This document shows positions 17,317-26,680 of a stretch of DNA of 64,000 nt, in pieces. This DNA comes from Roseicyclus sediminis (GTDB lineage: Bacteria > Pseudomonadota > Alphaproteobacteria > Rhodobacterales > Rhodobacteraceae). The DNA is taken from NCBI RefSeq assembly GCF_025515305.1, contig NZ_JAOPHT010000001.1, positions 186,001-250,000 on the forward strand. The letters run 5' to 3'. The notes beneath the pieces were generated by a model. That model made no database searches, was not told the DNA's origin, and saw only the letters and a list, made by a program, of their open reading frames with translations. Numbering within the stretch: the stretch's first letter is position 1; each line of letters starts with the position of its first letter. The position numbers were made by a program, and so were the translations under genes.

Positions 17317-18197
17317 TGGCCGCCGCATCGACCGAAAACGCCGTCCGCTCCTCGAACGCGGCGCGGGTGTTCGTCTACCTTTTCCTTCTGCTCTTCGCGC
17401 TGTTCTACCTGCTGCCTTTCCTCATCATGCTTCTGAACTCGCTGAAGCCGCTTGAGGAGATCACGGGCGGCGGCATGATCGCCCTGCCCCGGCAATGGAC
17501 GATCGAGCCCTGGCTCAGCGCGTGGTCCACCGCGCAGATCGGCGTGCAGCCCACGGGCCTGCGACCCTACTTCATGAACTCGATCATGATGGCGGTGCCC
17601 GCCGTGGTAATGTCGACGGTGGTGGGCGCGCTCAACGGCTACGTCCTGACCAAGTGGCGGTTCCGGGGCGACACGCTGATCTTCGGGCTTTTGCTGTTTT
17701 CCTGCTTCATCCCGTTCCAGATCGTCCTGATCCCGATGGCCCGCATCCTCGGCATCCTGCAGATCGCGGGAACGACGCCGGGCCTGATCCTGGTGCACTT
17801 CGTCTACGGGATCGGGTTCACCACGCTCTACTTCCGCAACTACTACGCGGCCTTCCCCACGGAACTGGTGCGCGCCGCACAGATCGACGGGGCCGGTTTC
17901 TTCCAGATCTTCTGGCGCATCATGCTGCCATCGTCCGGGCCGATCATCGCGGTCAGCTTCATCTGGCAGTTCACCAACATCTGGAACGACTTCCTCTTCG
18001 GCGCGAGCTTCGCCAGCGGGGATGCCGCGCCGATGACGGTCGCGCTCAACAACCTGGTCAACTCGTCCACGGGCGTGCGCGAATACAACGTGCATTTCGC
18101 CGGCGCCATCATGGCCGCCGCCCCCACGCTTCTCGTCTACATCGTCGCCGGTCGCTACTTCGTGCGCGGCCTCATGGCTGGCTCGGTCAAAGGATAG
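17316..18197 (+). CDS. Sugar ABC transporter permease (MalG/GtsC type)
   Basis: 293-aa second permease. N-terminal TM helix [17 protein letters not shown], and an EAA loop [21 protein letters not shown] (as [12 protein letters not shown] then [10 protein letters not shown]). The ATG overlaps the preceding stop (TGATG) and follows GGAG. Partner of the permease upstream and of the ATPase downstream. Confidence 0.87.
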   Translation: MAAASTENAVRSSNAARVFVYLFLLLFALFYLLPFLIMLLNSLKPLEEITGGGMIALPRQWTIEPWLSAWSTAQIGVQPTGLRPYFMNSIMMAVPAVVMSTVVGALNGYVLTKWRFRGDTLIFGLLLFSCFIPFQIVLIPMARILGILQIAGTTPGLILVHFVYGIGFTTLYFRNYYAAFPTELVRAAQIDGAGFFQIFWRIMLPSSGPIIAVSFIWQFTNIWNDFLFGASFASGDAAPMTVALNNLVNSSTGVREYNVHFAGAIMAAAPTLLVYIVAGRYFVRGLMAGSVKG

Positions 18198-18202
18198 ACA
18201 CC

Positions 18203-19318
18203 ATGGGTTTCCTCGACATCGACAACGTCACCAAGTCCTACGGCGCCGTCGAAGTGCTGCACCGTGTGGACATCTCGGTGGAGGAGGGCGAGTTCCTCGT
18301 CCTCGTCGGACCCTCCGGTTGCGGCAAGTCCACGCTCCTGAACATGATCGCGGGGCTGGAGGGGATCACCTCCGGCGAGATCAAGATCCGGGACCGGGTC
18401 GTGAACGGCGTCCACCCCTCCAAGCGGAACATCGCCATGGTGTTCCAGTCCTACGCTCTCTACCCCAACATGACGGTGGGCCAGAACATCACCTTCGGGC
18501 TTGAGATGCACGGCACGCCCAAGCCCGAGCGCGAGCGGAAGATGAAGGAGGTCGCCGAGCTTCTGCAGATCGAGAACCTGCTGGCGCGCAAGCCCGGGCA
18601 GCTGTCGGGCGGCCAGCGTCAACGCGTCGCCATGGGCCGGGCCCTGGTGCGGAACCCGGACGTGTTCCTGTTCGACGAACCGCTCTCGAACCTCGACGCC
18701 AAGCTGCGCGTCGACATGCGCACCGAGATCAAGAAACTCCACCAGAAGCTTGGCACGACGATCGTCTACGTGACCCACGACCAGATCGAGGCCATGACGC
18801 TCTCGACCCGGATCGCGGTCATGTATGACGGATATGTGCAGCAGCTCGGCACACCAAAGGAAATCTACGACAGCCCCGCGAACCTGTTCGTGGCCACCTT
18901 CATGGGCAGCCCCGCGATGAACGTCCTGCCCGCGCGGTTGGTGGAACAGAACGGTGCGCTCCATGCGGTTATCACCGATCACGCGGGGCACGACCTCGCC
19001 CTCAGGATCGAGAACGCCCCGGCGGCATATGCCAGCTACAAGGACATGCCCGTGCACCTAGGCATCAGGCCGGAGGCGATCACCGATCCGGAAGGTGCGG
19101 ACCGAAATGCGCGGAACGTGCAGGCGCTGCCGAACATGGTCACCGTGACCGAGCCGGCAGGGTCGGACACCTTCGTGACGATGACGGTTTCGGGCAAGGA
19201 CTGCATCGCGCGGATGCGCGCGGATGCGGACGTGCATCCCGGCCATGTCTTCGACTTCGCCGTGAACATGGACAAGGCCGTTCTGTTCGACCCGAAGACG
19301 GAAGATCGTATCGCCTGA
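18203..19318 (+). CDS. Sugar ABC transporter ATP-binding protein (MsmK/UgpC/MalK type)
   Basis: 371-aa ATPase of the CUT1 class. Walker [10 protein letters not shown] (about 37-45), Q-loop in [12 protein letters not shown], signature [10 protein letters not shown], Walker [14 protein letters not shown]-loop THD, and a C-terminal OB-fold regulatory domain ([10 protein letters not shown]). It ends the operon and is followed by a strong terminator. MsmK-type ATPases can serve several transporters, relevant because the second ABC system (58996-62253) has no ATPase gene in view. Confidence 0.9.
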   Translation: MGFLDIDNVTKSYGAVEVLHRVDISVEEGEFLVLVGPSGCGKSTLLNMIAGLEGITSGEIKIRDRVVNGVHPSKRNIAMVFQSYALYPNMTVGQNITFGLEMHGTPKPERERKMKEVAELLQIENLLARKPGQLSGGQRQRVAMGRALVRNPDVFLFDEPLSNLDAKLRVDMRTEIKKLHQKLGTTIVYVTHDQIEAMTLSTRIAVMYDGYVQQLGTPKEIYDSPANLFVATFMGSPAMNVLPARLVEQNGALHAVITDHAGHDLALRIENAPAAYASYKDMPVHLGIRPEAITDPEGADRNARNVQALPNMVTVTEPAGSDTFVTMTVSGKDCIARMRADADVHPGHVFDFAVNMDKAVLFDPKTEDRIA

Positions 19319-19326
19319 AGCGCGCG

Positions 19327-19356
19327 ACGCCCCCCTTTTCGGGGGGCGTTTCTTTT
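19327..19356 (+). terminator. Rho-independent terminator of the sugar ABC operon
   Basis: Nine-pair stem ACGCCCCCC/GGGGGGCGT with loop TTTTC, followed by TTCTTTT. It starts 9 nt after the ATPase stop codon and separates this operon from the next, operator-controlled one. Confidence 0.9.
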
Positions 19357-19370
19357 GCTATCCATGAAAA

Positions 19371-19384
19371 TTGGAACGATCCAA
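19371..19384. promoter_or_regulatory. LacI-type operator TTGGAACGATCCAA, third copy
   Basis: Identical in 13 of 14 positions to the motif at 8901-8914 (TTGGAACGATCCAG) and its inverse at 8882-8895. It lies just after the terminator and 29 bp before the TTG start of the GMC oxidoreductase, so it is placed to control the second half of the catabolic island. Confidence 0.62.
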
Positions 19385-19412
19385 AAGATCGATCGCGGGG
19401 AGGAACGAGGGC

Positions 19413-20903
19413 TTGAGCGAGGTGGACGTCCTTATCGTGGGCTCCGGCATGGGCGGGGCGACGACGGCGGCGGCGCTCGCTCCGTCGGGTCGGCGCATCC
19501 TGATTCTCGAGCGGGGCGAGCGGCTGGAAGACACGTCCGAGGCACGCGACCCCGAGGCGATCTTCGCCCGCGGCCATTTCCGGCCCATGGAGACCTGGTT
19601 GACCCCGGAGGGAGCGCGCTTCAATCCCGGCAACTACGCCTGCGTCGGCGGAAACACGAAGTTCTATGGCGCGGTCCTCATGCGCTACCGCGCCGAGGAT
19701 TTCGCGGCCCGGCGGCATATGGGAGGAACCGCGCCCGGCTGGCCGATTTCCTATGACGAGATCGAGCCCTGGTACCAGCAGGCCGAGACGCTCTACCGCG
19801 TGCGGGGTGCCATAGGCGAAGATCCGACCGAGCCGCCGCATTCGGGGCCCTATCCGTTCCCCCCCGTCCCTGACGAGCCCGAAATCGCGGACCTCCGCCG
19901 CCGCCTGAAACGCGCGGGCCTGCACCCTGCCTCCCTCCCGCTCGGGGTGGACATCGAACAATGGCTGGCCCGTGCCGCGACGCCGTGGGATGCCTTCCCG
20001 GACACCACCGGCGCCAAGATGGATGCCGAAAGCGTCGGACTGGCCGAGGCGCTGAAGCACCCGAACGTGGAGTTGCGCACGGGCGTCACGGTGGACCGGC
20101 TGGAGGCGGACGCGTCGGGCCGGATCACCGCCGCGCTCACGAGTGCAGGGCGCATCGCAGCCCGGCAGGTGGTGCTGGCCGCCGGCGCCGTCCACAGCGC
20201 CGCGATCCTGCTGCGTTCAGCTACCGACAGCCATCCCTCCGGGCTTGCCAACCGCTCAGACCAGGTGGGGCGGAACTTCATGAACCACAATTGCTCGGCG
20301 CTGCTGGCGCTCTCGGCGCGGCGGAACCGGTCGGTCTACCAGAAGACGCTGTACCTGAACGACTGGTACTCCGGTGGCGGTCCGAACGGTGAGCCGCTCG
20401 GCAACGTGCAGCTTCTGGGCCGGGTCTCCGGGCCGATCCTCGCGGCTCAGACGGGGCTGCCGCGCTGGCTGGCGCAGGTCATCTCGGACAGGGCCATCGA
20501 CTTCTATGTGATGTCCGAGGACCTGCCCGATCCCGATAGCCGCGTGACGCTGAGGGACGGCGAGATCGTCCTGAACTGGACCCGGTCCAACTGGAGCGCG
20601 CACGAGACGCTGCTGGTCGAACTGAAGGCCGGCCTTCGCCGTGCCGGGTTCCCGGTAATCCTGTCGAAAGCCTTCGACCGACGCACGCCCTCTCACCAGT
20701 GCGGCACGGCACGGATGGGCAAAGACCCGGGCAACAGCGTCGTGACCCCATGGGGCCGGTCGCATGACCACGCGAACCTCTGGATCGCGGATGCGAGCGT
20801 TCTGCCGACCTCGGCGGCGGTGAACCCCTCGCTGACAATAGCGGCCCATGCGCTGCGCGTGGCGCACGAGGTGGCGGAACGGACGGCGGAGGCGGCGGCA
20901 TGA
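19413..20903 (+). CDS. GMC-family FAD-dependent oxidoreductase
   Basis: 496 aa with N-terminal FAD motif VDVLIVGSGMGGATTAAAL, the GMC-like CVGGNTKFYGAVLMRY, and a C-terminal SHQCGTARMG plus ASVLPTSAAVNPSLTI active-site region. Relatives oxidise sugar, polyol or alcohol hydroxyls. The start is taken as TTG at 19413, 9 nt after GGAGG; starting upstream would place coding sequence over the operator. The stop overlaps the ATG of the SDR. Substrate not known. Confidence 0.83.
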   Translation: MSEVDVLIVGSGMGGATTAAALAPSGRRILILERGERLEDTSEARDPEAIFARGHFRPMETWLTPEGARFNPGNYACVGGNTKFYGAVLMRYRAEDFAARRHMGGTAPGWPISYDEIEPWYQQAETLYRVRGAIGEDPTEPPHSGPYPFPPVPDEPEIADLRRRLKRAGLHPASLPLGVDIEQWLARAATPWDAFPDTTGAKMDAESVGLAEALKHPNVELRTGVTVDRLEADASGRITAALTSAGRIAARQVVLAAGAVHSAAILLRSATDSHPSGLANRSDQVGRNFMNHNCSALLALSARRNRSVYQKTLYLNDWYSGGGPNGEPLGNVQLLGRVSGPILAAQTGLPRWLAQVISDRAIDFYVMSEDLPDPDSRVTLRDGEIVLNWTRSNWSAHETLLVELKAGLRRAGFPVILSKAFDRRTPSHQCGTARMGKDPGNSVVTPWGRSHDHANLWIADASVLPTSAAVNPSLTIAAHALRVAHEVAERTAEAAA

Positions 20904-21655
20904 CGGGAACGGCGCTGGTCACGGGCGGGCAGCAGGGCATCGGGCTTGGCATCGCGAAGGCGCTCCACGCCGCGGGCTGGCGCGTCGCGCTGATGTCCGA
21001 GCGCGGCGCGGACGATCCCGCGGTGCGCGACGCGTTGGTGGCGATGCCGGGCGCGGTGCATGTGACCCACGACCTTGCGCGGATCGAGGGCGTCGGCGCG
21101 GCGATGGACGCGTTGGAGGCGGCCCTCGGGCCTGTCACGACGTTGGTGTCCAACGCCGGCGTTCCGCCCATGACACGCGGCGATCTCCTCGATATGACGC
21201 CCGAGAGTTTCGACCGCTGCATGGAGATCAACCTGCGTGGCGCGTTCTTTCTTATACAGGAATGCGCGCGTCGAATGCTGCGCCTTCCAGCCGATCCCTA
21301 CCGGTCCATCCAGGTGGTGACCTCGGTCAGCGCCGAGATCGTATCGCCGGACCGCACGGAATACTGCATCTCCAAGGCAGGCGCCGCGATGATGGTCAAG
21401 GCGCTCGCCGCCCGCCTCGCGCCCGAGGGGATCGGTGTCTTCGAAATCCGCCCCGGCATCATCCGTACGCCGATGACCGCGCCCGTCGCCGACCGCTACG
21501 ACACGCGCATCACCGGCGGCCTCGTGCCCGCCGGACGCTGGGGCGAACCCGCCGATATCGGGCGCATCGCCGTGCCGCTGGCGCGCGGGGATTTCGACTT
21601 CGCCACCGGCGCCGTCATCCCCGTCGACGGCGGCCTGTCCATCCACCGGCTCTAG
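20900..21655 (+). CDS. SDR family oxidoreductase (3-ketoacyl-reductase-like)
   Basis: 251 aa. Rossmann motif TGGQQGIG near residue 8, VSNAG at about 88, active-site serine in VTSVSAE and YCISK, C-terminal DGGLSIHR. NAD(P)-dependent; substrate probably a sugar-derived alcohol or ketone given its place between two GMC flavoproteins. Coupled to the upstream gene by a 4-nt overlap. Confidence 0.84.
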   Translation: MTGTALVTGGQQGIGLGIAKALHAAGWRVALMSERGADDPAVRDALVAMPGAVHVTHDLARIEGVGAAMDALEAALGPVTTLVSNAGVPPMTRGDLLDMTPESFDRCMEINLRGAFFLIQECARRMLRLPADPYRSIQVVTSVSAEIVSPDRTEYCISKAGAAMMVKALAARLAPEGIGVFEIRPGIIRTPMTAPVADRYDTRITGGLVPAGRWGEPADIGRIAVPLARGDFDFATGAVIPVDGGLSIHRL

Positions 21656-21665
21656 AGGGGTTTCC

Positions 21666-23252
21666 ATGGCCGAGGGCTACGACTTCATCATCATCGGCGG
21701 CGGCAGTGCCGGAAGCGTTCTCGCCGCGCGGCTGAGCGAGAACCCCGCCGTCTCGGTCTGCCTTCTGGAGGCCGGGGGGCGGGACTGGAACCCGCTCTTT
21801 CACGTGCCGGCGGGCTTCGCGAAGATGACGAAGGGCGTGGCCTCATGGGGCTGGAGCACGGTCCCGCAGCGGCACATGGGCGGCAAGGTCTTCACCTACA
21901 CGCAGGCCAAGGTGATCGGCGGCGGATCGGCGATCAACGCGCAGATCTACACGCGCGGCAACCCGCTCGACTATGACGAATGGCGGCAGATGGGCTGCGA
22001 GGGCTGGGGATACGAGGACGTCCTGCCCTACTTCCGCAAGGCCGAGGACAACGACACCTGGAACAACCGCTGGCATGGCAAGGGGGGGCCGCTGGGCGTT
22101 TCGAAACCCGCCGCGCCCCTGCCGATCTGCGAGGCCTATTTCGAGGCAGCGCAGGCGCTCGGCATCCCGCGCAACATGGACGTGAACGGCGAAAGCCAGG
22201 GCGGCGTCGCCTACTACCAGCTCACCCAGAGGAACGCGCGGCGATCCTCGGCCGCGATGGCCTATCTCGCGCCGAACCGGGGGCGCGCGAACCTGACCGT
22301 GAAATACGGCGCACAGGTTCGGCGGCTGGACGTGGAGAACGGGCGCGCGACCGGCGTGACGCTCATGGATGGCACGCGGCTGACGGCAGCCGCGGAAGTG
22401 ATCCTGTCCTCCGGCGCCATCGGCACCCCGCGCCTGTTGCAACTGTCCGGGATCGGGCCCGCCGATCACCTGCACGACCTCGGGATCGAGGTGGTTCTCG
22501 ACCAGCCGAACGTCGGCGAGAACCTCCAGGATCACCTCGACCTCTACTGCATCTGCGAGGTGTCTGGGCCGCATACCTACGACCGTTACGCCAAGCTGCA
22601 CCTCTCGGCGCTTGCCGGGCTTCAGTATCTCCTCAGCCGCACCGGCCCCGTGGCGTCCAGCCTCTTCGAGACGGGGGGCTTCTGGTATGCCGATCCCGAC
22701 GCGCGGTCGCCCGACCTGCAATTCCACCTCGGTCTCGGCACGGGGATCGAGGCCGGCGTGGCCGCGATGCCCGACGGCGGGGTGACGCTCAATTCATGCT
22801 ACCTGCGGCCCCGGTCGCGCGGCACGGTGCGGCTGGCCAGTGACGATCCCGCGAAGGCGCCGCTGATCGACCCCAACTACTGCGCCGATCCGCGCGACCG
22901 GGAGATGTCGATCCGCGGCCTGAAGCTGACCCAGCAGATTCTTGCACAAGAACCTCTCAAGCCCTTCATCAAGGCCGAGCGTCTGCCGGGTCCTGACGTG
23001 AAGACCGACGAAGAGTACTTTGCCTTCATCTGCGAGCACTCCAAGACCTCGCATCATTGTGCGGGGACCTGCCGGATGGGCGTCGATGCGGGCGCGGTTG
23101 TCGATCCCCACCTGCGCTTCAACGGGATCGGGCGGCTGCGGGTCGTCGACAACTCGATCATGCCCAATGTGATCTCGTCCAACACCAACGCGGCGGCAAT
23201 CATGATCGGCGAGAAGGCCGCCGACATGATCAAGGCCGATCACGGAGCCTAA
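21666..23252 (+). CDS. GMC-family oxidoreductase (choline-dehydrogenase-like)
   Basis: 528 aa. FAD-binding IIIGGGSAGSVLAARLSE and LLEAGG at the N-terminus, the PROSITE-like GGGSAINAQIYTRG segment, SSGAIGTPRLLQLSGIGP, and HHCAGTCRMG with NTNAAAIMIGEKAADM at the C-terminus, including the His of the active-site pair. Longer and more BetA-like than the GMC protein two genes upstream, so the two are not recent duplicates. Probably oxidises an alcohol in the pathway. Confidence 0.86.
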   Translation: MAEGYDFIIIGGGSAGSVLAARLSENPAVSVCLLEAGGRDWNPLFHVPAGFAKMTKGVASWGWSTVPQRHMGGKVFTYTQAKVIGGGSAINAQIYTRGNPLDYDEWRQMGCEGWGYEDVLPYFRKAEDNDTWNNRWHGKGGPLGVSKPAAPLPICEAYFEAAQALGIPRNMDVNGESQGGVAYYQLTQRNARRSSAAMAYLAPNRGRANLTVKYGAQVRRLDVENGRATGVTLMDGTRLTAAAEVILSSGAIGTPRLLQLSGIGPADHLHDLGIEVVLDQPNVGENLQDHLDLYCICEVSGPHTYDRYAKLHLSALAGLQYLLSRTGPVASSLFETGGFWYADPDARSPDLQFHLGLGTGIEAGVAAMPDGGVTLNSCYLRPRSRGTVRLASDDPAKAPLIDPNYCADPRDREMSIRGLKLTQQILAQEPLKPFIKAERLPGPDVKTDEEYFAFICEHSKTSHHCAGTCRMGVDAGAVVDPHLRFNGIGRLRVVDNSIMPNVISSNTNAAAIMIGEKAADMIKADHGA

Positions 23253-23255
23253 CCC

Positions 23256-24419
23256 ATGCGCCTCCCAACCTATGCCGGAACGCTGGAAGCCTATCGCCTG
23301 ACCAGGGAGCCGCTGGTGCCCCGCGCGCCTGAGGTTGCGCTGACCCGCACCGCATTCGCCGCCGCGCACGTGATCTCCGATCCGCTGGCCGAACGGTCCC
23401 CATGGGACACGCGGCCCGCCGTCGACTGGGACGCGACACTGGCGTTCAGGCAGGGGCTCTGGGACCAGGGCCTTGGGCTCGCCGAGGCGATGGATACGGC
23501 GCAGCGGGGCATGGGCGTGGACTGGCCGACGGCACTGGAGTTGATCCAGAGGACGATGCAGGCCGCCCGAGCGCACCCTCTGAAGCCCCGCGTTGCCTGC
23601 GGGGCAGGCACGGACCAGCGCGACCCGGTGGACCTGACCGGGGCCGAGACGATCATCGCCGCCTATGCGGAACAGATGGAGGCGATCGAGGCCGCAGGCG
23701 GGCAGATCATCCTCATGGCCACCCGTGCGTTGCCCGCCATCGGTGCGACGGCCAAGACCTATGCCCGCGTCTACGACACGCTGCTGGCGCAGGCGGCCGG
23801 GCCCGTAATCCTGCATTGGCTTGGCGACATGTTCGATCCGGCGCTGAAAGGGTACTGGGGCACCGAAAACGTGGACGACGCCTCGGACTTCGTGCTCGAC
23901 CTCATCGCGCGCAATGCAGACAAGGTGGACGGGATCAAGATTTCGCTTCTCGATCAGGCGCATGAAGAGGCGTTCCGCGCCCGCCTGCCCGAGGGCGTCC
24001 GCCTCTACACCGGTGACGATTTCAACTACGCGCCGCTGATCGAGGGGGATGGCACGCATCACTCCCACGCGCTTCTCGGTATTTTCGCCGCCATCGCGCC
24101 CGCCGCAAGCCAGGCGCTCGAGGCGCTGGCGAAGGGCGACCCCGAAACCTACCACGCGCTTTTGGCGCCCACGGTTCCCCTCAGCCGCGAGATCTTCAAG
24201 GCGCCGACCCGGTTCTACAAGGCGGGCATCGCGTTTTTGTCCTGGCTGAACGGGACGCAGACCCATTTCGTGATGCCCGGCGGTTTCCAGTCCTCGCGCG
24301 AGATCACGCATTACGCCGAGGTCTTCCGCCTCGCCGACCGGGCCCGCCTCCTGCGCGACCCCGACCTTGCCAAGGCGCGGATGCGCACGTTGCTGGCGCT
24401 TCACGGGATCGACGGCTAG
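23256..24419 (+). CDS. DUF993 family protein (dihydrodipicolinate-synthase-like)
   Basis: 387 aa, matching the DUF993 family by recollection of its pattern (RMGMDWPTA-like GMGVDWPTALELI, CGAGTDQ, YTGDDFNY, HFVMPGGFQSSRE). The family is related in fold to class I aldolases/dihydrodipicolinate synthases; the segment DKVDGIKISLLDQ holds the lysine at the Schiff-base position. An aldolase-type cleavage or dehydration in sugar catabolism is likely, but the reaction is unknown. Four nt after the GMC gene. Confidence 0.75.
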   Translation: MRLPTYAGTLEAYRLTREPLVPRAPEVALTRTAFAAAHVISDPLAERSPWDTRPAVDWDATLAFRQGLWDQGLGLAEAMDTAQRGMGVDWPTALELIQRTMQAARAHPLKPRVACGAGTDQRDPVDLTGAETIIAAYAEQMEAIEAAGGQIILMATRALPAIGATAKTYARVYDTLLAQAAGPVILHWLGDMFDPALKGYWGTENVDDASDFVLDLIARNADKVDGIKISLLDQAHEEAFRARLPEGVRLYTGDDFNYAPLIEGDGTHHSHALLGIFAAIAPAASQALEALAKGDPETYHALLAPTVPLSREIFKAPTRFYKAGIAFLSWLNGTQTHFVMPGGFQSSREITHYAEVFRLADRARLLRDPDLAKARMRTLLALHGIDG

Positions 24420-24428
24420 CAAGGGAAC

Positions 24429-25436
24429 ATGAAGCGCCGCCCCACCATCACCGACGTCGCCGCCCGCGCGGGCGTGTCGAAGTCGACCGTCTCGCTGGTC
24501 CTTCAAGGCAGCCCGCAGGTCCGCGCGGAAACGGCGAACCTGGTGCGCGATGCGATGCGAGAACTGGGCTACGTCTACAACCGCGCCGCGGCGACGCTTC
24601 GCGGCTCGTCCGTGGGCCTCGTGGGCCTCGTCATCAACGACCTGCGCAACCCGTTCTTCACGGAATTCGCGGCGTCCCTCCAGATGGCGCTGGCCGCCGC
24701 AGGATATGCCACCGTCATCTCGAATTCCGACGAGAACACCGCATTGCAGGCGAAACTCATGGGGTCGATGATCGAGCATGGCGTCGACGCCGTCGTGATC
24801 TGTCCCGCCCATGGCGAGGCGGGGGCAACCTTCGATCCGCTTGCACGCGCCGGCATCCCGACCCTGCAGGTCTTGCGGAAGATGGACGAGCGCACCGATC
24901 TCTTCCCCTTTTCCAGCTTCGACTACGCCCACGGCAGCGCCGAGGCGACCCGGCACCTGATCGGCCTTGGCACGCGGCGGATCGCTTTTGTCGGCGGGCA
25001 GGATGAGCGGTCCATCACGCAGGAGCGGATGGCGGGCTATTCCGCTGCGCTCGCCGAAGCCGGGATGGAGCCGTTGCGCCTGCCGGGCCGCACCTCGCGC
25101 GCCTTCGGACTGGAGGCCGCCAGGCGGATCCGCGCCGAGCATCCCGACTGCGACGCGGCGCTCTGCTTCAACGACCTGGTGGCGCTGGGGATGCTGGCGG
25201 GGCTCGCGCGCGAAGGCGTCGTGGTGGGTTCCGACATGCGCCTCATAGGTTTCGACGACATCGAGGAATGCGCCCTGAGTTGGCCGCAACTCTCATCGGT
25301 CTCCTGCGATATCGCGGTCTTTGCGCGGGACACGGCGGCGGCATTGCTCGGATGGCTTTCGGACGGGCAGATACCGCCGCCCGAACAACGCGCGGCGGTG
25401 CACCTCGTCCCTCGCGCCTCCAGCCTTGGGAACTGA
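24429..25436 (+). CDS. LacI-family regulator, probable controller of the TTGGAACGATCCA regulon
   Basis: 335 aa. Helix-turn-helix ITDVAARAGVSKSTVSLVL at residues 6-24, hinge helix YNRAAATLRG, then a sugar-binding-protein-like effector domain. It is inside the operon (AAGGGA site, 10 nt after DUF993) and not divergently placed, so it probably controls its own operon through the operator at 19371 and also the 8935 operon through the paired sites at 8882-8914. That assignment is inference from shared motifs. Confidence 0.85.
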   Translation: MKRRPTITDVAARAGVSKSTVSLVLQGSPQVRAETANLVRDAMRELGYVYNRAAATLRGSSVGLVGLVINDLRNPFFTEFAASLQMALAAAGYATVISNSDENTALQAKLMGSMIEHGVDAVVICPAHGEAGATFDPLARAGIPTLQVLRKMDERTDLFPFSSFDYAHGSAEATRHLIGLGTRRIAFVGGQDERSITQERMAGYSAALAEAGMEPLRLPGRTSRAFGLEAARRIRAEHPDCDAALCFNDLVALGMLAGLAREGVVVGSDMRLIGFDDIEECALSWPQLSSVSCDIAVFARDTAAALLGWLSDGQIPPPEQRAAVHLVPRASSLGN

Positions 25437-25437
25437 C

Positions 25438-26676
25438 ATGAGCCCCGAAGACCTCCTCCGAGAGATGTTCGCGCGTGCCGTCGAGGTCGCCGACCCGATG
25501 CGCAGCCTTGCGCGGTTCCTGCCGCCGAAGCCCGAAGGCCGGGTCGTCGTGATCGGCGCGGGCAAGGCGAGCGCGCGGATGGCCGAGGCCGTCGAGGCAG
25601 AATGGGGGCCCTGTGAAGGCCTGGTCATCACGCGTTACGGCTATGCGCGTCCCTGCCGGGGCATCGAGATCGTCGAGGCCGCGCATCCTGTGCCGGACGC
25701 GGCGGGCGTGGCGGCGACGGGACGGATGCTGGACCTGCTGGCCACGTGCGGCGAGGAGGATTTCGTGCTCGCGCTGATCTCGGGCGGGGGATCGGCACTG
25801 CTGATCCGACCGGCGGACGGGATCACGCTGGCCGAGAAACAGGCGCTGACACAGGCGCTGCTGGCCTCCGGTGCGCCGATCGGGGAGATCAATGGCATCC
25901 GCAAGGAGATCTCTGCGGTGAAGGGGGGGCGTCTGGCCGTCGCTGCCTACCCGGCACGCATGCTGGCCCTGATGATTTCCGATGTCCCCGGCGACCGGCC
26001 CGGCGATATCGCAAGCGGTCCGACCGTCGGCCACAGCGGCGATGCCGCCCGCGCGCGCGCAGCGCTGGAGCGTTGGGGCGTGACACCGCCCGCGTCCATC
26101 GCGAGCTTCCTCGACGGCGGCGGGGACCCCGTGACACCCGATGATCCGCGCCTGTCACTCGTCGAGAACCTGATCGTCGCCGCACCGTCGCAGTCGCTCG
26201 CCGCCGCGGCCGAGACGGCGGAAGCTCAAGGCTACACCGTCGAGATCCTCGGCGACGCGATCGAAGGCGAGGCACGCGAGGTCGCGCGCGCCCATGCGGA
26301 GATCGCGAGGAAGGCCAGGGGGCCCCACGTCATCCTCTCGGGTGGCGAACTGACCGTGACCCGGCGCGGCGACGGGGTCGGTGGGCCGAACGCGGAATAC
26401 GCGCTGGCCCTGGCCCTCGCGCTGGACGGCGCGCCCGGCATCCACGCCATCGCCTGCGACACCGACGGAGTCGACGGCGCGGCCGAAGTGGCCGGTGCCG
26501 TGATCGGGCCGGGCACGCTCAAGGCCGCCCGCGACGCAGGCGTCGACCCGCAAGCGGCGCTCGACATCAACGACGCCCATTCATTCTTTTACAAGATAGG
26601 CGCGCAGGTCGTGACCGGCCCGACCCTTACCAACGTGAACGATTTCCGCGCGATCCTGATCCAGCCCCCGGAGTGA
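25438..26676 (+). CDS. MOFRL-family glycerate 2-kinase / hydroxypyruvate reductase-like
   Basis: 412 aa of the GckA/TtuD type. N-terminal GAGKASARMAEAVE, SGGGSALL at about 117-124, ISDVPGD (about 178-184), and the C-terminal MOFRL domain with SGGELTVT, GGPNAEYALALA, DTDGVDG and the hallmark TGPTLTNVNDFR. Family members phosphorylate glycerate to 2-phosphoglycerate, and older annotations call them hydroxypyruvate reductases. Here it could feed a C3 acid from the pathway into glycolysis. The ATG is 1 nt after the LacI stop. Confidence 0.85.
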   Translation: MSPEDLLREMFARAVEVADPMRSLARFLPPKPEGRVVVIGAGKASARMAEAVEAEWGPCEGLVITRYGYARPCRGIEIVEAAHPVPDAAGVAATGRMLDLLATCGEEDFVLALISGGGSALLIRPADGITLAEKQALTQALLASGAPIGEINGIRKEISAVKGGRLAVAAYPARMLALMISDVPGDRPGDIASGPTVGHSGDAARARAALERWGVTPPASIASFLDGGGDPVTPDDPRLSLVENLIVAAPSQSLAAAAETAEAQGYTVEILGDAIEGEAREVARAHAEIARKARGPHVILSGGELTVTRRGDGVGGPNAEYALALALALDGAPGIHAIACDTDGVDGAAEVAGAVIGPGTLKAARDAGVDPQAALDINDAHSFFYKIGAQVVTGPTLTNVNDFRAILIQPPE

Positions 26677-26680
26677 GCCA

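Noticed and set aside
15052-17328. A 758-codon open frame on the minus strand opposite the ABC operon
   Set aside because: Antisense to clear SBP and permease genes; His/Arg/Asp-rich with no domain pattern.
22794-25289. An 831-codon open frame on the minus strand
   Set aside because: Antisense to GMC, DUF993 and LacI genes that have full domain evidence.
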